Position numbers and translations under genes: made by a program. A DNA stretch of 64,000 nucleotides, from contig NZ_QQSY01000002.1 in the NCBI RefSeq assembly GCF_003351225.1, positions 757,917-821,916 of the forward strand, written 5' to 3'. The notes under the pieces are model-generated. The model did not search any database and was not told the DNA's origin. It saw only the letters and a list, made by a program, of their open reading frames with translations. Each line of letters starts with the position of its first letter. The stretch's first letter is position 1. The stretch is from Dyella solisilvae (GTDB lineage Bacteria > Pseudomonadota > Gammaproteobacteria > Xanthomonadales > Rhodanobacteraceae). This document shows positions 46,237 through 57,714 of this stretch, piece after piece.

Positions 46237-49200
46237 TTACTCCTTGATCATCTTCAATACATGGCTGGCCCACTCGGTATCGTCTCCGAGCACCACCTTC
46301 CATGCCTGCGCCTTCCAACGCTCCTCTTGTCCCACTTGCGAGGACATCAGTACAACCACATGCGCCGATTCCCAGACGAGCTCGGCCTCGGCGACCACCT
46401 CGCCATCAGACTCCCATTCGAAACCGACATGGTCTGGTGGTTCAACGTGCTGTGCATGCAAGAATTGCAGCCCAGCCCGCATGGACTCGAGAGTCGAGGC
46501 TAACGTCTGTGCCCAGACACCATCGCCATCGTCAGTAGCAGACACAGTGCGTCGATTGGCCAAGTCCGCATAGTCACCGTGCGCAATGCCTTCATCTTCA
46601 ACCAAGAAGAGATTTGGCAGTACCTGCAATTGATTGAACAGCATCAACCATTGTTGCCACGCGGACTTCAACGCTGCGGCATCTGCAGCACGCAAGCTAT
46701 GCAATTGGACGACGCCATAACCGGCCGAGAAATCGCCCTTCAGATAACCTGGAGGCCACGCCACGCTCACGACGGCTGGGCCATCGGTGTCGACTGACAG
46801 GGCACTGGACGCTCCTGCAGGTGCGACATTCATGCCCTCGGGAAGAGTTGCGGCCAATCGCTCCAGCGTCGCCTCAGCCAAGGCGTGTTCAACGTCGTTC
46901 GGCGGTACAGTCAGCCGGCACACAAGGATCGCCGCCAAACGTTGTTGCCGCTCGAAGCCCAAGTCCGATGATTCCGTGTTGCTGGCGATCGCCAACCAAC
47001 GCAACAAGGACGCCACTGCATTCTCAGGAGCCGGTGGCGGAGTGATACCCAGACGGGCCATCGCGTGTTTAGCCAACGCGTCCGTATCAGCGCGCCGATG
47101 TAGCGCCACCACATCGACCTCGCTGCTTACCGATCCGGACAAGGCTGCAGCCACGTCGTCCCATGTCACCGACCACACCCAGTAGCGACCGCTGGCGACC
47201 AGGGCCGAGCGCTTGCGCGCGTCCTCGCGCAGGCATTCGCGATGGTAAGCCCAACCATCGGCGAAGACGGCGATCGGCCGACGCGAAGTCCCCGGGCGCA
47301 CAGGCACCAGCAGGAAGTCCGGGCGTGATGCAGCAACCACACCATGTTCCAAGCCGAGATCCACTTGGGTGCGCATCCAGTAGCGTTCGGCACCAACTTC
47401 CAACAGGTAACCCGTCTTGCCCTGTACCACTTCCTGCATGACGCGGACCGTGGGCAGCTTCTCGACGCCGCTCAAGCGACGAAGGCTTTCTACGAAGCGC
47501 GATTCCAGCTCGGAATCGAACTGTGGGTTGATGAAGATCTCCGAAATGGATTTGACCCGCTCCAGACGGTCAAGCGAACCCACAAGCTCCCCCAGCACTG
47601 CGGCCGCCGAGCGGCGCGACACCATGGCCATCGCGCGCCCCTGCCGATACTGATAAAGGCAGCGATAGCACCCATCTTTTTCCGGATTCTCGTTGCAGGT
47701 ACAGCTCTGGATGGCCGCATAGGCTTGCTTGAGGACCTCGCCCAGCGTCTGCGCATCCTGACTCAGCACCTGGTGCAAGTAGCCGGTGCCACCAGGCACC
47801 GAGTCATACAGCAGCACGTAGTGACGCCTGGGGGCGCCCTCCTTACCGGGCTCTTCCTGCGCCGTGATGCGCAGATGGTCCACTTTGCCACCAAAGCGCT
47901 TCTTCAATCCCAGCTGCAACGAGGCCATGAACGACTGCAGTACCGTTTCATCCAGGCCTGATCGCGTGTACGGCACCAGGATGCGCAATGCCTCAGAAGC
48001 AAACTCGCGGTACAGATACAGGCAATCGATGATGTGCTTCGGATCGTCACTGCCATAAGCCTGGCAGTCGCGCACATGGGTCTGGGCTGGACCCGCCTCG
48101 CCTGCCAGGTTGCGTCGCGGCGGCTTCTGAACCATCCCGCAGTGGCGGCACAGCTTAAATCCCGGCCGCACCGATTCCTGGTCGGCCACGCGGAAGCTCT
48201 CGCCTGCCTTCCCACGTTCGCCAAAATTAATGTCGCGAAAGTTCGCATGGCGGATGAACTCGAAGCCGAACGCCAAAGCATCTGATTCCAGCTTCCACGC
48301 GATCTCAACGGCGTCGGGCTCGAAATCCACGAGCAACTGGCGCAGGAAAAAGCGCGGCTCGCGGTCATCGCTGCTGTCATCAATGCGCGCATAGCGATCG
48401 TTGGCATTGGCCATGGCCTGCCTAAAGCGAAGCAGGGTCCGCTTCTGCGTCACATTGGCCCACATCGCATCACCACAGCGCGGGCAGGCGGCGTGGGCAT
48501 CTCCCGTCTGGTCCACGTTTTCCATGTGATGGCAGGCCGGACACAGCCGCCATTGCTCGGCCTTGGCGAGATCCATGTTGACCTGATCAATTTCGACGCG
48601 TCGCCGATTGGCATAGAAGCGATTTTCTGGAGCAAACTCGGACAGTGCAGACGATGCAGGGCGCTCATAAGTCTGCGCCGGAAGCGTCACGTAGGCGCCA
48701 GATCCCTCCTCACCATCACCTCGTTTGCGCCACAGCAAGGACTTGAGTTCGACACCAGCTTCGGGAAACGCATAGTTCGGAATCAGTCCGGCATCAGTCA
48801 GCGTGCCAAGAAGTTCACGCGCGCTAATCTCCCGGGCCTGCCCCAGTGCCGAGTCACGCTCGCGGGTCAACTCATCGATCTGGACCTGGGTGGCCTCATC
48901 AGCGGGCTGCTGCCGGAGCACTTGGATCAAACGCTTGCCTTCCTCAGCCCGGCGCCGCAGGGTGGCTCGCTCCCGGGCCAGCTCCTCCAACAACTTGAGG
49001 AGTCCAATCCGCAGGCCATCAAGATCTCCCTGACCAAGCATGTAGTCGCTCAGGCGCTCACGAACTCGCGACTGGACCTCGCCGCCCAGCAGGCCGAAGA
49101 ATTGTTCAAGCAACACCATTTCATTTTGCTGTACGTACGTCAGCAAGTTGTAAGGGAAGCGCGCGAGTTCGTTCTTTTCTACGGCATCCAGCGCCACTCC

Positions 49201-52200
49201 GGTTTTGTCCGGGAAGGAGGTCTCTGGAATGCCTGTAGCCACCCAACTGTCGATACAGAAGGCAAGCAACTGGCGCCGCATGACCTCTGCAGCCTGCAGG
49301 AAGACTCCCGGTGGATTGACTTCACCGGCCATCATTTCCAACGGTTGCTCGTAGAAATAAAGGTCATGCGGACTGGCACCATCGGCCAAGGTCACCACAA
49401 CCGCATTGCCGTCCCGGCGACCGGCACGACCGATACGCTGCAAGTAACTCGCTTGTGTCGGCGGTACTGAGCAAAGCAGCACGGACGACAGGTCACCAAT
49501 GTCCACGCCCATTTCCAAGGTGGGTGTGGCCGACAACAGGTTTTCATACCAAGGCTTGCTGGTAGATGCGCGCGCCTTGAAGCGGACTTCCAGTGCCTCT
49601 CGCTGCTCGCGCTCGAGCAGGCCGGTGTGCTCGGCCGCGATCACACGACGAATATCACCCTCCCGAAACCGTCGAGCCATCCAGCCGTCAGCTCCATTCA
49701 GCGGCCGAGCTTCGGCATAGCTCTCTTGCATAGCATCGACGCAGGGCATGCCCTGCAAGCGCTCCGCCAAATCCACCGCCACCGTCAACGGTCGCTTACC
49801 CTGTGCCGAACGTAGCTGGACCACGTCCGATTTCAGATATAGGCGGTCGGCCGCGAGGGCGAGCGAACGCCCGGGGACACCTTCTGCCGCCACCAACACG
49901 CCATTGGCTAACAAGGCATTGATAGCCACCCCATAGATGTCTTCGTCACCCCGCTTCGGCAGCAATACGTCGCGCCCCAGGCAAGCCGCCAACCACTGCT
50001 GATACCAACTGCGGCCCTGGCCTTGCACCAATCGATCAAAATCTGGGTGTCGACCCAGCGTGAGCATTGCCGGGTGTGCCGCCTTGGAACCCATGGCCGG
50101 CAGCCAGTCTTCACGTCGCTGGCTGGCTCGAAAACTGAAGAGTCCGCCCTCCCGGGCGTAGTGCTCCATTTCTGGGTGACTCACTGCACCCCGCTGGCGC
50201 AGATGGATCAGAAACCCCCACAACCATTGCAAGACACGTGAGCTGGTCAAGCTGTGGAGACCAAACTGTTCTCGCAACGTGTCGCATACTGAGCCGGCCA
50301 TCTCGTCCAATGCATCCGCAGGCAGCGTCAATGTCGCCAAACCGAGGCGATCAAGGGTGCGACCCCGCCGACTGAGATAGGTGAATTCCGCCACTGCCTG
50401 CCAGGCCAGACGTTTGCTGACTCTCTCCAACAAGCGGCCATCGCTGGGCAAATGCCCGGTCAGCTGCAAACGTTCCCAGTCAGCCTGCCACATCATGTTC
50501 GGACCGATGAACTCGGTGACGAACTCCTCCGGTGTAAGCGACGCAGATCGCGCCGGATCGAGCCACAGCGCTGGCAATTGCTGCAAATAGTGCAGCCACG
50601 GCACCGTAGGTTGGGCCATGACCTGCAGCGCGCGCGTCATCGCCATGCGCACATTGTTCAGATAGGTTCGGCTGCTGAAAAAGCCGGCGCGATGCGCAGC
50701 ATCCTGTACCGAATCGGAAAAGGCGATCAACTTCTTGTCGTCGTTGTACGGCGTGGCCCAGCTCTGCTCGATCAGCTGCGCGCCAAGCGTGGCATTGCGC
50801 GCACCTAGCAACAGCAATCGGTCGCGCGTGCTGCAGGCCGGACATACCTGCACATGCCAGTTGAAGTTCACACCACCGCGCTCGGTTTGGCGCTGCTCCA
50901 GGATCTCCCAGACGGCAGTCATTTCCTCATGACCGCAGGCACCACACTTGCCGTCGCTATCCTGCAAAGAGCCACAGCGTCCACACAGGTATTGATGACG
51001 CGCGTCGCACTGTGGCCGCAGTCCCGACGCTGGATACAGGCGCGACACTTCCGGGGCCGAACGGAACCAGGCGTTGTAAATTGCCTCTAATTCCATGTCG
51101 ATGCGGGTGGCACTATCCGGTCGGCGCGCCAGCCAACCAGTCGTGTGACACTCCGTGCATTGCACCAGCGGCAAACGAATGCCCTCAGGTGCCGCCTTTA
51201 GGTCCGCAGCTGAGCGCAGCGCCACCTGCCCACCTTCCCGGCGCACGTTAGCAACCAAGCGCCGCAGTTCGCGCATCCACAGCTGCACTCGCAAGGTCAC
51301 CAGCGGGCGGCGGGGATTGGCAGGATCCCGCGCCCATGCAAGCAGGGCCACCAGGGCATCGAGCACGCGCTCCGCGTGCGGCCGAGCAACGGCGGGCATT
51401 GGGCCAGTCAGTTGCTCTTTCAGAAGTGGCCACTCACCAATACCGCCCTTGAGGACGCGCAACAAGTTGTGAACCAGTAGATGCCGCTTCAGCAGCGCGC
51501 CCAGCTCGCCGCGCCACGCGGCGTCCCTCACATTCGTCGGTAACGGCAGTCCCGAAAAGAACAACGCGAACCACGCCTCGATCGCCGCCTCCTGCGAGCG
51601 ATAGCGCGCCGCATCCAGCGTCGCGCCGATGTCATCACGCCCCTGCAGGACATGTTCTATGGTGGCATCGCCCAGAAAGTCCGCTACGCTCTCGCGACTC
51701 TCGGTGATCACAGAGGCGTCCGAAAACTCACTGGCAAAGATCTGTCGCGCGTAATCGCGAAGCGGCAAGGTATCGCCGTCGCCAAGCGTGGCCGACGTGC
51801 CCGCGCAGATTAGATAACCATCGGGTGTATTCAGACGCGCTCGCAGTCGGCGCAACAGCATGGCCAGATCCGTGCCTTGCGCACCATCGAACGTGTGCAA
51901 CTCGTCCACCACTGCATAGCGCAGCGTGTTTGGCTGATTGTGTGCCCACAGAGGCCGATCCTTGGGACGAATCAGCAGGTAGTCGAGCATCTTGTAGTTG
52001 GTCAGCAGAATATCTGGAGGCGCCTTGCGCAAGCTGTCCCGATCTGTGATCACCGTCGTCGCCGTCATCGATGCGCCGGTGCCAGGCTTTCCCTTGGCAC
52101 CGCCCACATATAACCCCACCCGCAAATCCTTAAACTCTGGTGTAGCGGCAATGACCTCAGCAAAGCGCCTGGCCTGGTCGGTGGCGAGCGCATTCATTGG

Positions 52201-52602
52201 ATAGATCACCAGCGCCTTGATTCCTTTCACTTGGCCGGCCGCGCGTGTTCGCACGCAATGGTCAAGCAGGGGATAGAGGAAGCATTCCGTTTTACCGCTA
52301 CCCGTGCCCGTGGCCACGAGCGTATTAGCCGCACCACGATCACTTGCGAGGCGCCTCCACGCGGACTCCTGATGGCTGTAACCAGGGTAAGGCAAGGTAA
52401 AGCCGTCGAAGAAGGCGGTTCCCTCCACGCCCATCCGAAACGGCAATCCAGCCTGCAGATAAGGCCCCTTGCCTATGCCGTCCAGCCCTTCGACGAAGCG
52501 CTGCATCACGCCACCAAAGAACGTGTCGGACGGCTCGTACGCGGTGATCAGAAAGCGACTAGTGCTCTCTCGAATTTCATGGGCGAGGATGGACGGCAGC
52601 AT
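46237..52602 (-). CDS. giant DUF1998 helicase (DrmA/DrmB- or DruE-like)
   Basis: About 2121 residues. The N-terminal helicase has ATGTGSGKTECF, VVDELHTFDGAQGTD and AGTSATLG, then the second lobe with SATPTLEMGVDIGD and RIGRAGRRDGNA. A Cys-rich zinc region lies between the lobes. The DUF1998 part has LLYDSVPGGTGYL, with a cysteine cluster, SCTCNENPEKDGCYRC. The C-terminal third contains PDFLLVPV with FADGWAYH, resembling a PD-(D/E)XK fold. In DISARM the helicase (DrmA) and DUF1998 protein (DrmB) are separate; here they may be fused. Druantia DruE is an alternative. ATG 52602 is chosen because homologue-like sequence starts at MLPSILAHEI. Confidence 0.8.
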   Translation of the reverse strand: MLPSILAHEIRESTSRFLITAYEPSDTFFGGVMQRFVEGLDGIGKGPYLQAGLPFRMGVEGTAFFDGFTLPYPGYSHQESAWRRLASDRGAANTLVATGTGSGKTECFLYPLLDHCVRTRAAGQVKGIKALVIYPMNALATDQARRFAEVIAATPEFKDLRVGLYVGGAKGKPGTGASMTATTVITDRDSLRKAPPDILLTNYKMLDYLLIRPKDRPLWAHNQPNTLRYAVVDELHTFDGAQGTDLAMLLRRLRARLNTPDGYLICAGTSATLGDGDTLPLRDYARQIFASEFSDASVITESRESVADFLGDATIEHVLQGRDDIGATLDAARYRSQEAAIEAWFALFFSGLPLPTNVRDAAWRGELGALLKRHLLVHNLLRVLKGGIGEWPLLKEQLTGPMPAVARPHAERVLDALVALLAWARDPANPRRPLVTLRVQLWMRELRRLVANVRREGGQVALRSAADLKAAPEGIRLPLVQCTECHTTGWLARRPDSATRIDMELEAIYNAWFRSAPEVSRLYPASGLRPQCDARHQYLCGRCGSLQDSDGKCGACGHEEMTAVWEILEQRQTERGGVNFNWHVQVCPACSTRDRLLLLGARNATLGAQLIEQSWATPYNDDKKLIAFSDSVQDAAHRAGFFSSRTYLNNVRMAMTRALQVMAQPTVPWLHYLQQLPALWLDPARSASLTPEEFVTEFIGPNMMWQADWERLQLTGHLPSDGRLLERVSKRLAWQAVAEFTYLSRRGRTLDRLGLATLTLPADALDEMAGSVCDTLREQFGLHSLTSSRVLQWLWGFLIHLRQRGAVSHPEMEHYAREGGLFSFRASQRREDWLPAMGSKAAHPAMLTLGRHPDFDRLVQGQGRSWYQQWLAACLGRDVLLPKRGDEDIYGVAINALLANGVLVAAEGVPGRSLALAADRLYLKSDVVQLRSAQGKRPLTVAVDLAERLQGMPCVDAMQESYAEARPLNGADGWMARRFREGDIRRVIAAEHTGLLEREQREALEVRFKARASTSKPWYENLLSATPTLEMGVDIGDLSSVLLCSVPPTQASYLQRIGRAGRRDGNAVVVTLADGASPHDLYFYEQPLEMMAGEVNPPGVFLQAAEVMRRQLLAFCIDSWVATGIPETSFPDKTGVALDAVEKNELARFPYNLLTYVQQNEMVLLEQFFGLLGGEVQSRVRERLSDYMLGQGDLDGLRIGLLKLLEELARERATLRRRAEEGKRLIQVLRQQPADEATQVQIDELTRERDSALGQAREISARELLGTLTDAGLIPNYAFPEAGVELKSLLWRKRGDGEEGSGAYVTLPAQTYERPASSALSEFAPENRFYANRRRVEIDQVNMDLAKAEQWRLCPACHHMENVDQTGDAHAACPRCGDAMWANVTQKRTLLRFRQAMANANDRYARIDDSSDDREPRFFLRQLLVDFEPDAVEIAWKLESDALAFGFEFIRHANFRDINFGERGKAGESFRVADQESVRPGFKLCRHCGMVQKPPRRNLAGEAGPAQTHVRDCQAYGSDDPKHIIDCLYLYREFASEALRILVPYTRSGLDETVLQSFMASLQLGLKKRFGGKVDHLRITAQEEPGKEGAPRRHYVLLYDSVPGGTGYLHQVLSQDAQTLGEVLKQAYAAIQSCTCNENPEKDGCYRCLYQYRQGRAMAMVSRRSAAAVLGELVGSLDRLERVKSISEIFINPQFDSELESRFVESLRRLSGVEKLPTVRVMQEVVQGKTGYLLEVGAERYWMRTQVDLGLEHGVVAASRPDFLLVPVRPGTSRRPIAVFADGWAYHRECLREDARKRSALVASGRYWVWSVTWDDVAAALSGSVSSEVDVVALHRRADTDALAKHAMARLGITPPPAPENAVASLLRWLAIASNTESSDLGFERQQRLAAILVCRLTVPPNDVEHALAEATLERLAATLPEGMNVAPAGASSALSVDTDGPAVVSVAWPPGYLKGDFSAGYGVVQLHSLRAADAAALKSAWQQWLMLFNQLQVLPNLFLVEDEGIAHGDYADLANRRTVSATDDGDGVWAQTLASTLESMRAGLQFLHAQHVEPPDHVGFEWESDGEVVAEAELVWESAHVVVLMSSQVGQEERWKAQAWKVVLGDDTEWASHVLKMIKE

Positions 52603-52658
52603 GGTTTTCCCTGTCCCCACTCGTGCCGGCTATGCGCTAGCAGAATGGGCTTGCTTAA

Positions 52659-55600
52659 TCAGGATACTTTGTGTGGTTCTCGCAGATTGACTTCGTTGCG
52701 TGTCGAAAAAAAATCCCACGCGATGCGGTAGTCGGCTTCGCGATTTGCGAGAGTGAAGGGGGCCTCGTAGCGAAAACGTTTCTGGTGCGGTCCGTTGACG
52801 AGCGTATCGTCCAAAAGCTGTTGTTCAATGACCGTACCCTCTGGCGCGTCCTTGATGTCGTCCCAACCGTGATTGCCTTTGATGACCTTGCCGTTGGGAT
52901 AGGTGATTACCGTCTGCGGTTCTTTGCGAGCGCCGCTACGCGGGAGACCGACACCCACTAGGCCCTTTGAGTTGGTGAAGACGATTCGGCCATGGATGTC
53001 ATACCAAGTGTCGCGCTCGTAATGCTGCATCACTGGAAAAGTTGCGCGGTAGATTAGGAGGAGCTCGTCGAGGGTAAGTCCGAGTGCCTGGGCGACCAAC
53101 ACGTCAATCTCTACCAGCGCCATACGACGGGCGTAGTCAGTCCGCAGCGCGCAGTCACGTGTCCAGTCGCTGGTGAGCGCGGTGAAAAAGTCCTGTGGCA
53201 GACGCGGATCATCCGGCTGGCTCCAGCATTGATCAGTGAATGCCAGATCGAAGGCTCCTTGCCAAAGGTCCGCATAATAGGAAGTGAGGCAATTGAGCCC
53301 AAGAATCCGTGCGGAAACTGACGCATCCGCACAAGCATCGGGTAGCATCAATCGTTCGGCTGAGTCCTGCCGAAAATTGCTCATCCCTTTCGAGCGAATA
53401 TAGAAATCTGCGATAAGCGACGACCAAGCCGCGGCAGCGGCAATTAACTCTCTCGTTGCTTTAAAGGCGACAGAAAATACGCCGTCGATATGGGTAACTT
53501 CTGGCGGGCATATGGCGCCAATCAATGTGCGCTCGCCCGAAAGCGGGATCATTTTCCGCGCCACGAAACGATAGTAATCCGTCACCGACCCTGCAACTTC
53601 CGATTTCTCTCTCGCCCAGCTCACACGTGGGACTCGACGAGCGTATTCCGCTCGATTAGCCATTCGGTGGTAATTACTACGTGGCAGGTAGTCGTCAGGG
53701 AGTGATTGCAAGTCAAGCACGTCATAGTGGGCCTTTTCTGTACAGACACGACGCGGCGACTTGTTATAAGGGTTGGCGAGGAAAAAGTGTGGGCCGGAGA
53801 GCACCAAGTCCGCCGGCTCGGCCGGAAAGCCGTTGTCGCCCGAGGCGCGACGCAAGAGGATACCTTCACGCTGTGAATGTGTTTCATCAAACATCACGGT
53901 CGGAGAGTAATCCTCTCCAAGATCGGCAAGGCGGCGCGGGAAGTCAGCCAACTTGCGCAGCGCACTGTTCAGTGCACCTGCATGCACGGACGGCAAGCGA
54001 GCGCGTCTTGGTGGCGTGTCGGGTTCATCGTAGAGTCGGGCAAAGACAGCGAGCGCGGTTTCGTCCACATGCACAATCCGGTCACTGTGGCCCGCAGTGT
54101 TCCAGTGCCCAACGTCATTCTTAATGCCGCCTGGAGAGCCAGTCCCGTCGTGTTGATAACAAGCATCTACCGTCGCAGGCACAAACAGATTGGCGACACT
54201 GTCGAAGTCAACCTGGGGGCACACACCTCCATAGATGTTGATGCTGTACTTCAGCCTGTGGCCAATCGGAAAGAGCATGAGCTGATTCTGAAACTGAAAG
54301 TGCGCCCGTAAGCGCGCGTACATCGCTTCACGGAGGAAACCACCCTTGGGATCCTCATACGGCCCCTCCGGATGCAACAGGCCAGTAACGCCCCGGTTGC
54401 AGGCCAGCCGCCACGCAACTGGAAGGAAACACTTGTACAGGTTGGCCTGCACACCCCTCAGTAACGGATAGTTTTGCACCGCATTGAGCATAGATTGCGT
54501 GCCCTCGGCTTCCTCCATTTCAGCCGTCCAGTCAGATTGCAGGCCGGAGAAACGCGCGAAGGCTTCAGCACGCAATTTTGCTAAATCACTTGCGCTTACC
54601 TTTCGGATTGCGAAGAGGGGGTTGGCCTCGCCCAGTACGCCCGCCTCGTTCCACTCCACTTTGAGCCACGGCGGGTTACCTAACACCAGATCGAACCCCC
54701 CCCGGCTGCGGAAGATGTCTGCGAAGGCCAACTCCCAGTGCATGAATCGTCTGCGGCGAGCAATGCCTTCGACTGCGGCGACTCGGGGAAAAACCTCGCG
54801 TAGCTTGGTGATACGTAGGCGGCCAAGGCGATCGTGTAGCACGGGCGAAGCCGTGGGGTCCGGCTGCGCATCGAAGCCAGCCAGCGTAGCTTGAGGCCGG
54901 GGCGTTGAGAGGCCCGCCCCACCCTCATCACCGCCCTCCCTCCCTAGGGGAGGGGGAAATAGCAGGTCGGCCTGTGGGGCAAGATCTACGATATTGCCCT
55001 CGAGAATGGCGCCAATTTCCATCCACCACTCCTCGCGCGTGGGCAACGACGCGCTTTGGCGAATCGGCCAAAACCACAGCGCGCACCAGTAGTCCATCAC
55101 CAACTTTAGGCGGCGGTAGGGGGTGGCTTCGTCAGCATCTTCATTGAATAGACCGCGCCTTCGCGTGTCTTCTTTGTCGGCCCGAGTTCCGACTGGCGTG
55201 GCGACATCGGACTGCGGCCACACGCACAGCGCGTCCTCGGTGGCAGCACGGTCCCTAGCCAAGATGCGAGCGTGCTCAGCCCACAGCTCATCAACTTTCT
55301 GGCTGAGCTGCTGCAGTCGGCCGATCTCATGGTCATCGAGCGGCTTGCAGAAGTCCTTGCGCCATCGCTTTAGGCGCTCGAAATCATCCGGGTAGAGGCT
55401 CTTGGCTACTTTGTCAGTGTAGCTAGCCATCCCAGGGTCCGGCAGCAGGAAATGGAAGACCTCGCTGGATTTGCGGTCGGCCTGCTGCGGATCCAGCCTT
55501 CGTGGAGCCTCTTCATGCCAAGCCGGCCTGGCGCCTTTCCGCAGGCTACTGGCGGGATACACTTCGTTGCGCGCGCCGATGAGGCTGTTGCCGTCAAACA

Positions 55601-57695
55601 GCTGGTAGCCAAACCATGGCACGCGAGCAGGGCGCGGGCGTCCCTGCTCGTCCTCGCCGTTGCCGTAGATGGCGTTGAGCCACAATGAGACTTCGGCCAA
55701 CTCAACCGCAACTGGATTGAGATCGACTCCGTAGACATTCCGGTCGGCGAGATACATGCGCACTTTTTGCAGCTCGCGAGGATAGTCGTCGTGCGGAATG
55801 CGACGGCGGGTTTCTTCCTGTTTCAGCTCAAGATATTTTTCGGCAAGTTGATTGACTGCTTCATTTAAGAACGCAGCGCTGCCCATGGCCGGCTCGACTA
55901 CTGTGAGCTCGAGAATTTCGTCGGCATGCCTGCCAACCAGCAACTCCTTTAGCGCGTACTTGACCAAGCATTGGGTGAGCACCTGCGGCGTGTAGTAGCT
56001 CGCGCTCTTCTGGCGGTCACGGCCGGCAAGGCGGTAGATGAAGCTGCCTTTTGGGTAGCGCCGAAGTTGCTTGTGGCCATCCTCGTTGACGAACGTGACG
56101 CGCTCGCTGTCCTTGTATTCGTGGATGCGGCTTTCGGGGACGAACCAGGCACTGTCCATCATGTCGGTGCTGGCGCCACTTTCTTGGGCAACACCGTCTT
56201 CTTCCTCTCCATCGTCGTCGCCAGCGTTAACCCTCTTCGCGGCGGGCTGCACTTCGAATAAATCCTCCTTGGCGAAGAATCCGCGATAAGACAGCAGCGC
56301 CTCGTATACCGCGCCGAGCTGATTGATCGACAGCAACTGATAACTGACCCGGCCGCGACGCTGGCGGCCCTTACCGCTGGTGAGCGACATCTGGCGTATG
56401 ACGGTTTGCCAGACATGGTTAGGAAACCTCAGACGGTTGAGCAGCGAGGTGGAGGCGGGGTCGAACAGGCGGCTGTCGAGTGGTGCCAGAGTAAAGGCGT
56501 CCCTCACGCTGGCGGCATGACCACGCAATTGAGGGTTAATGGCCACCTCAGTGCCATGGTGAATCAGGCCGAATAGGCGCTTCAAGGTAGCGTCGAGGTA
56601 AAACCCGTCGCGCGCCTGCGGCGTGTTCAGCGGCACTTGCTCCAGATCGCGCAAGGATTCAAGACTGTAGCCCTTGAGATAGGTTTCGCTACGCTGGATC
56701 GGCACGTAGCCAAGTTCTGGCCGCGCCTCGATGTAGAACACGAAAAGCAGCCGGTACATCAGGCGCAGGCATTCGAGGCTAAGTTGCTCCGCATCAAGCT
56801 CGCCGCGACCAGAGAATACCGATTTTTTTTGTTCCTCCGCCAGCGCGCGCAGCTGGTTGGCAGCTTCGTTGCCGAGCAGTTCGATCGCTTCGCGAATAGC
56901 GTATTTCAGATCCTCACTGACGCCGAAAGCGTGCTTATGGGCATTCTCGTCGAGGCCGTCGAGCAAGATGCTGCCATCGTCCGGGGCCAGACTTTCGCGA
57001 TGCAGCAGCGCTGCAGTGGCTTCCAACGTAGGAGTATCGCGGCGATCGAGGATCTCCGCCCACGTGAAGCGCAAGGCGCGGTTGTTGGGCCACTTGTAGC
57101 GATCGACCAATAGCCAGTCGTCCAGGCCTACTAGCAGCACGAAGCGAGGTGTATCGTCGGCACCAAACACGGCCTCAGATAGCCAACTGGTCCAGGTGGC
57201 GTTTTTTGCATCCTTCGGCGGGTCGCCAGGATAGACCGACAGGTCAATCGGCTGGTCAAGGATGTCTTCGTCCGAGTAACCGGGCATCGCAGCTGGGATC
57301 ACCAGCAACTGCGCAGCGCGATCAATGGGGCCGAGACGCTGCCAGACGCGCAGGGGTACATGGGCCACCAGCTCAAGTACACTGGGCGTGATGGCATAGC
57401 CGAGCGCAGCCAGCAACGGACGCTGAAGTTCGGCAAAGGCGGCGTGGAAAGCGTCGGGATCTTGGATGGACCGGAGCTTTTCACGCTGGCGGAACCAGCG
57501 GCCACCGCAACCGGCAAGTACGCGCTGCGGGCTGCGCCAGTCGCCACCCTCAACTTTGGCGGCTTCCTCGCTGGCGCTCCATACGTCCAGCCGCTCGCGG
57601 ATGTCGCCCTTGAACACCTCGGCCAGGTAGTGGTGGCCGTAGAATTCGTTTTCGTTGGTGATGCCGGCAAAGACGTCGGCGTTTTCCACGGCCAT
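52659..57695 (-). CDS. giant N6-adenine DNA methyltransferase (DrmMI/PglX-like)
   Basis: About 1678 residues. Motif [16 protein letters not shown] (about residue 600) and motif [15 protein letters not shown] (about 1005) identify an Eco57I/PglX-type N6-adenine methylase. About 400 residues separate the two motifs, an unusually long insert. Part of this insert ([15 protein letters not shown]) is low-complexity and lies on a palindromic DNA repeat. The flanking N- and C-terminal regions likely contain target recognition. ATG 57695 follows GAGGAA. The upstream TTG at 57734 overlaps the SNF2 gene and is less likely. It should mark host DNA to protect it from the operon's other enzymes. Confidence 0.85.
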   Translation of the reverse strand: MAVENADVFAGITNENEFYGHHYLAEVFKGDIRERLDVWSASEEAAKVEGGDWRSPQRVLAGCGGRWFRQREKLRSIQDPDAFHAAFAELQRPLLAALGYAITPSVLELVAHVPLRVWQRLGPIDRAAQLLVIPAAMPGYSDEDILDQPIDLSVYPGDPPKDAKNATWTSWLSEAVFGADDTPRFVLLVGLDDWLLVDRYKWPNNRALRFTWAEILDRRDTPTLEATAALLHRESLAPDDGSILLDGLDENAHKHAFGVSEDLKYAIREAIELLGNEAANQLRALAEEQKKSVFSGRGELDAEQLSLECLRLMYRLLFVFYIEARPELGYVPIQRSETYLKGYSLESLRDLEQVPLNTPQARDGFYLDATLKRLFGLIHHGTEVAINPQLRGHAASVRDAFTLAPLDSRLFDPASTSLLNRLRFPNHVWQTVIRQMSLTSGKGRQRRGRVSYQLLSINQLGAVYEALLSYRGFFAKEDLFEVQPAAKRVNAGDDDGEEEDGVAQESGASTDMMDSAWFVPESRIHEYKDSERVTFVNEDGHKQLRRYPKGSFIYRLAGRDRQKSASYYTPQVLTQCLVKYALKELLVGRHADEILELTVVEPAMGSAAFLNEAVNQLAEKYLELKQEETRRRIPHDDYPRELQKVRMYLADRNVYGVDLNPVAVELAEVSLWLNAIYGNGEDEQGRPRPARVPWFGYQLFDGNSLIGARNEVYPASSLRKGARPAWHEEAPRRLDPQQADRKSSEVFHFLLPDPGMASYTDKVAKSLYPDDFERLKRWRKDFCKPLDDHEIGRLQQLSQKVDELWAEHARILARDRAATEDALCVWPQSDVATPVGTRADKEDTRRRGLFNEDADEATPYRRLKLVMDYWCALWFWPIRQSASLPTREEWWMEIGAILEGNIVDLAPQADLLFPPPLGREGGDEGGAGLSTPRPQATLAGFDAQPDPTASPVLHDRLGRLRITKLREVFPRVAAVEGIARRRRFMHWELAFADIFRSRGGFDLVLGNPPWLKVEWNEAGVLGEANPLFAIRKVSASDLAKLRAEAFARFSGLQSDWTAEMEEAEGTQSMLNAVQNYPLLRGVQANLYKCFLPVAWRLACNRGVTGLLHPEGPYEDPKGGFLREAMYARLRAHFQFQNQLMLFPIGHRLKYSINIYGGVCPQVDFDSVANLFVPATVDACYQHDGTGSPGGIKNDVGHWNTAGHSDRIVHVDETALAVFARLYDEPDTPPRRARLPSVHAGALNSALRKLADFPRRLADLGEDYSPTVMFDETHSQREGILLRRASGDNGFPAEPADLVLSGPHFFLANPYNKSPRRVCTEKAHYDVLDLQSLPDDYLPRSNYHRMANRAEYARRVPRVSWAREKSEVAGSVTDYYRFVARKMIPLSGERTLIGAICPPEVTHIDGVFSVAFKATRELIAAAAAWSSLIADFYIRSKGMSNFRQDSAERLMLPDACADASVSARILGLNCLTSYYADLWQGAFDLAFTDQCWSQPDDPRLPQDFFTALTSDWTRDCALRTDYARRMALVEIDVLVAQALGLTLDELLLIYRATFPVMQHYERDTWYDIHGRIVFTNSKGLVGVGLPRSGARKEPQTVITYPNGKVIKGNHGWDDIKDAPEGTVIEQQLLDDTLVNGPHQKRFRYEAPFTLANREADYRIAWDFFSTRNEVNLREPHKVS
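54935..54955. repeat. palindromic repeat inside the methylase gene
   Basis: CCCTCCC-TA-GGGGAGGG forms a near-perfect palindrome within a C/G-rich run from about 54910 to 54958. It encodes a [13 protein letters not shown] stretch, which is what many intergenic palindromic repeats encode when translated. The reading frame is kept. Confidence 0.5.
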
Positions 57696-57714
57696 CAGGG
57701 GCAATTCCTCTTGC

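Noticed and set aside
52603-52620. V-GTGKT codons just before the DUF1998 helicase start, like a Walker A motif
   Set aside because: A TAG stop lies in frame a few codons upstream, and the real P-loop (ATGTGSGKT) is about 100 residues downstream. The homologue-like sequence begins at MLPSILAHEI.
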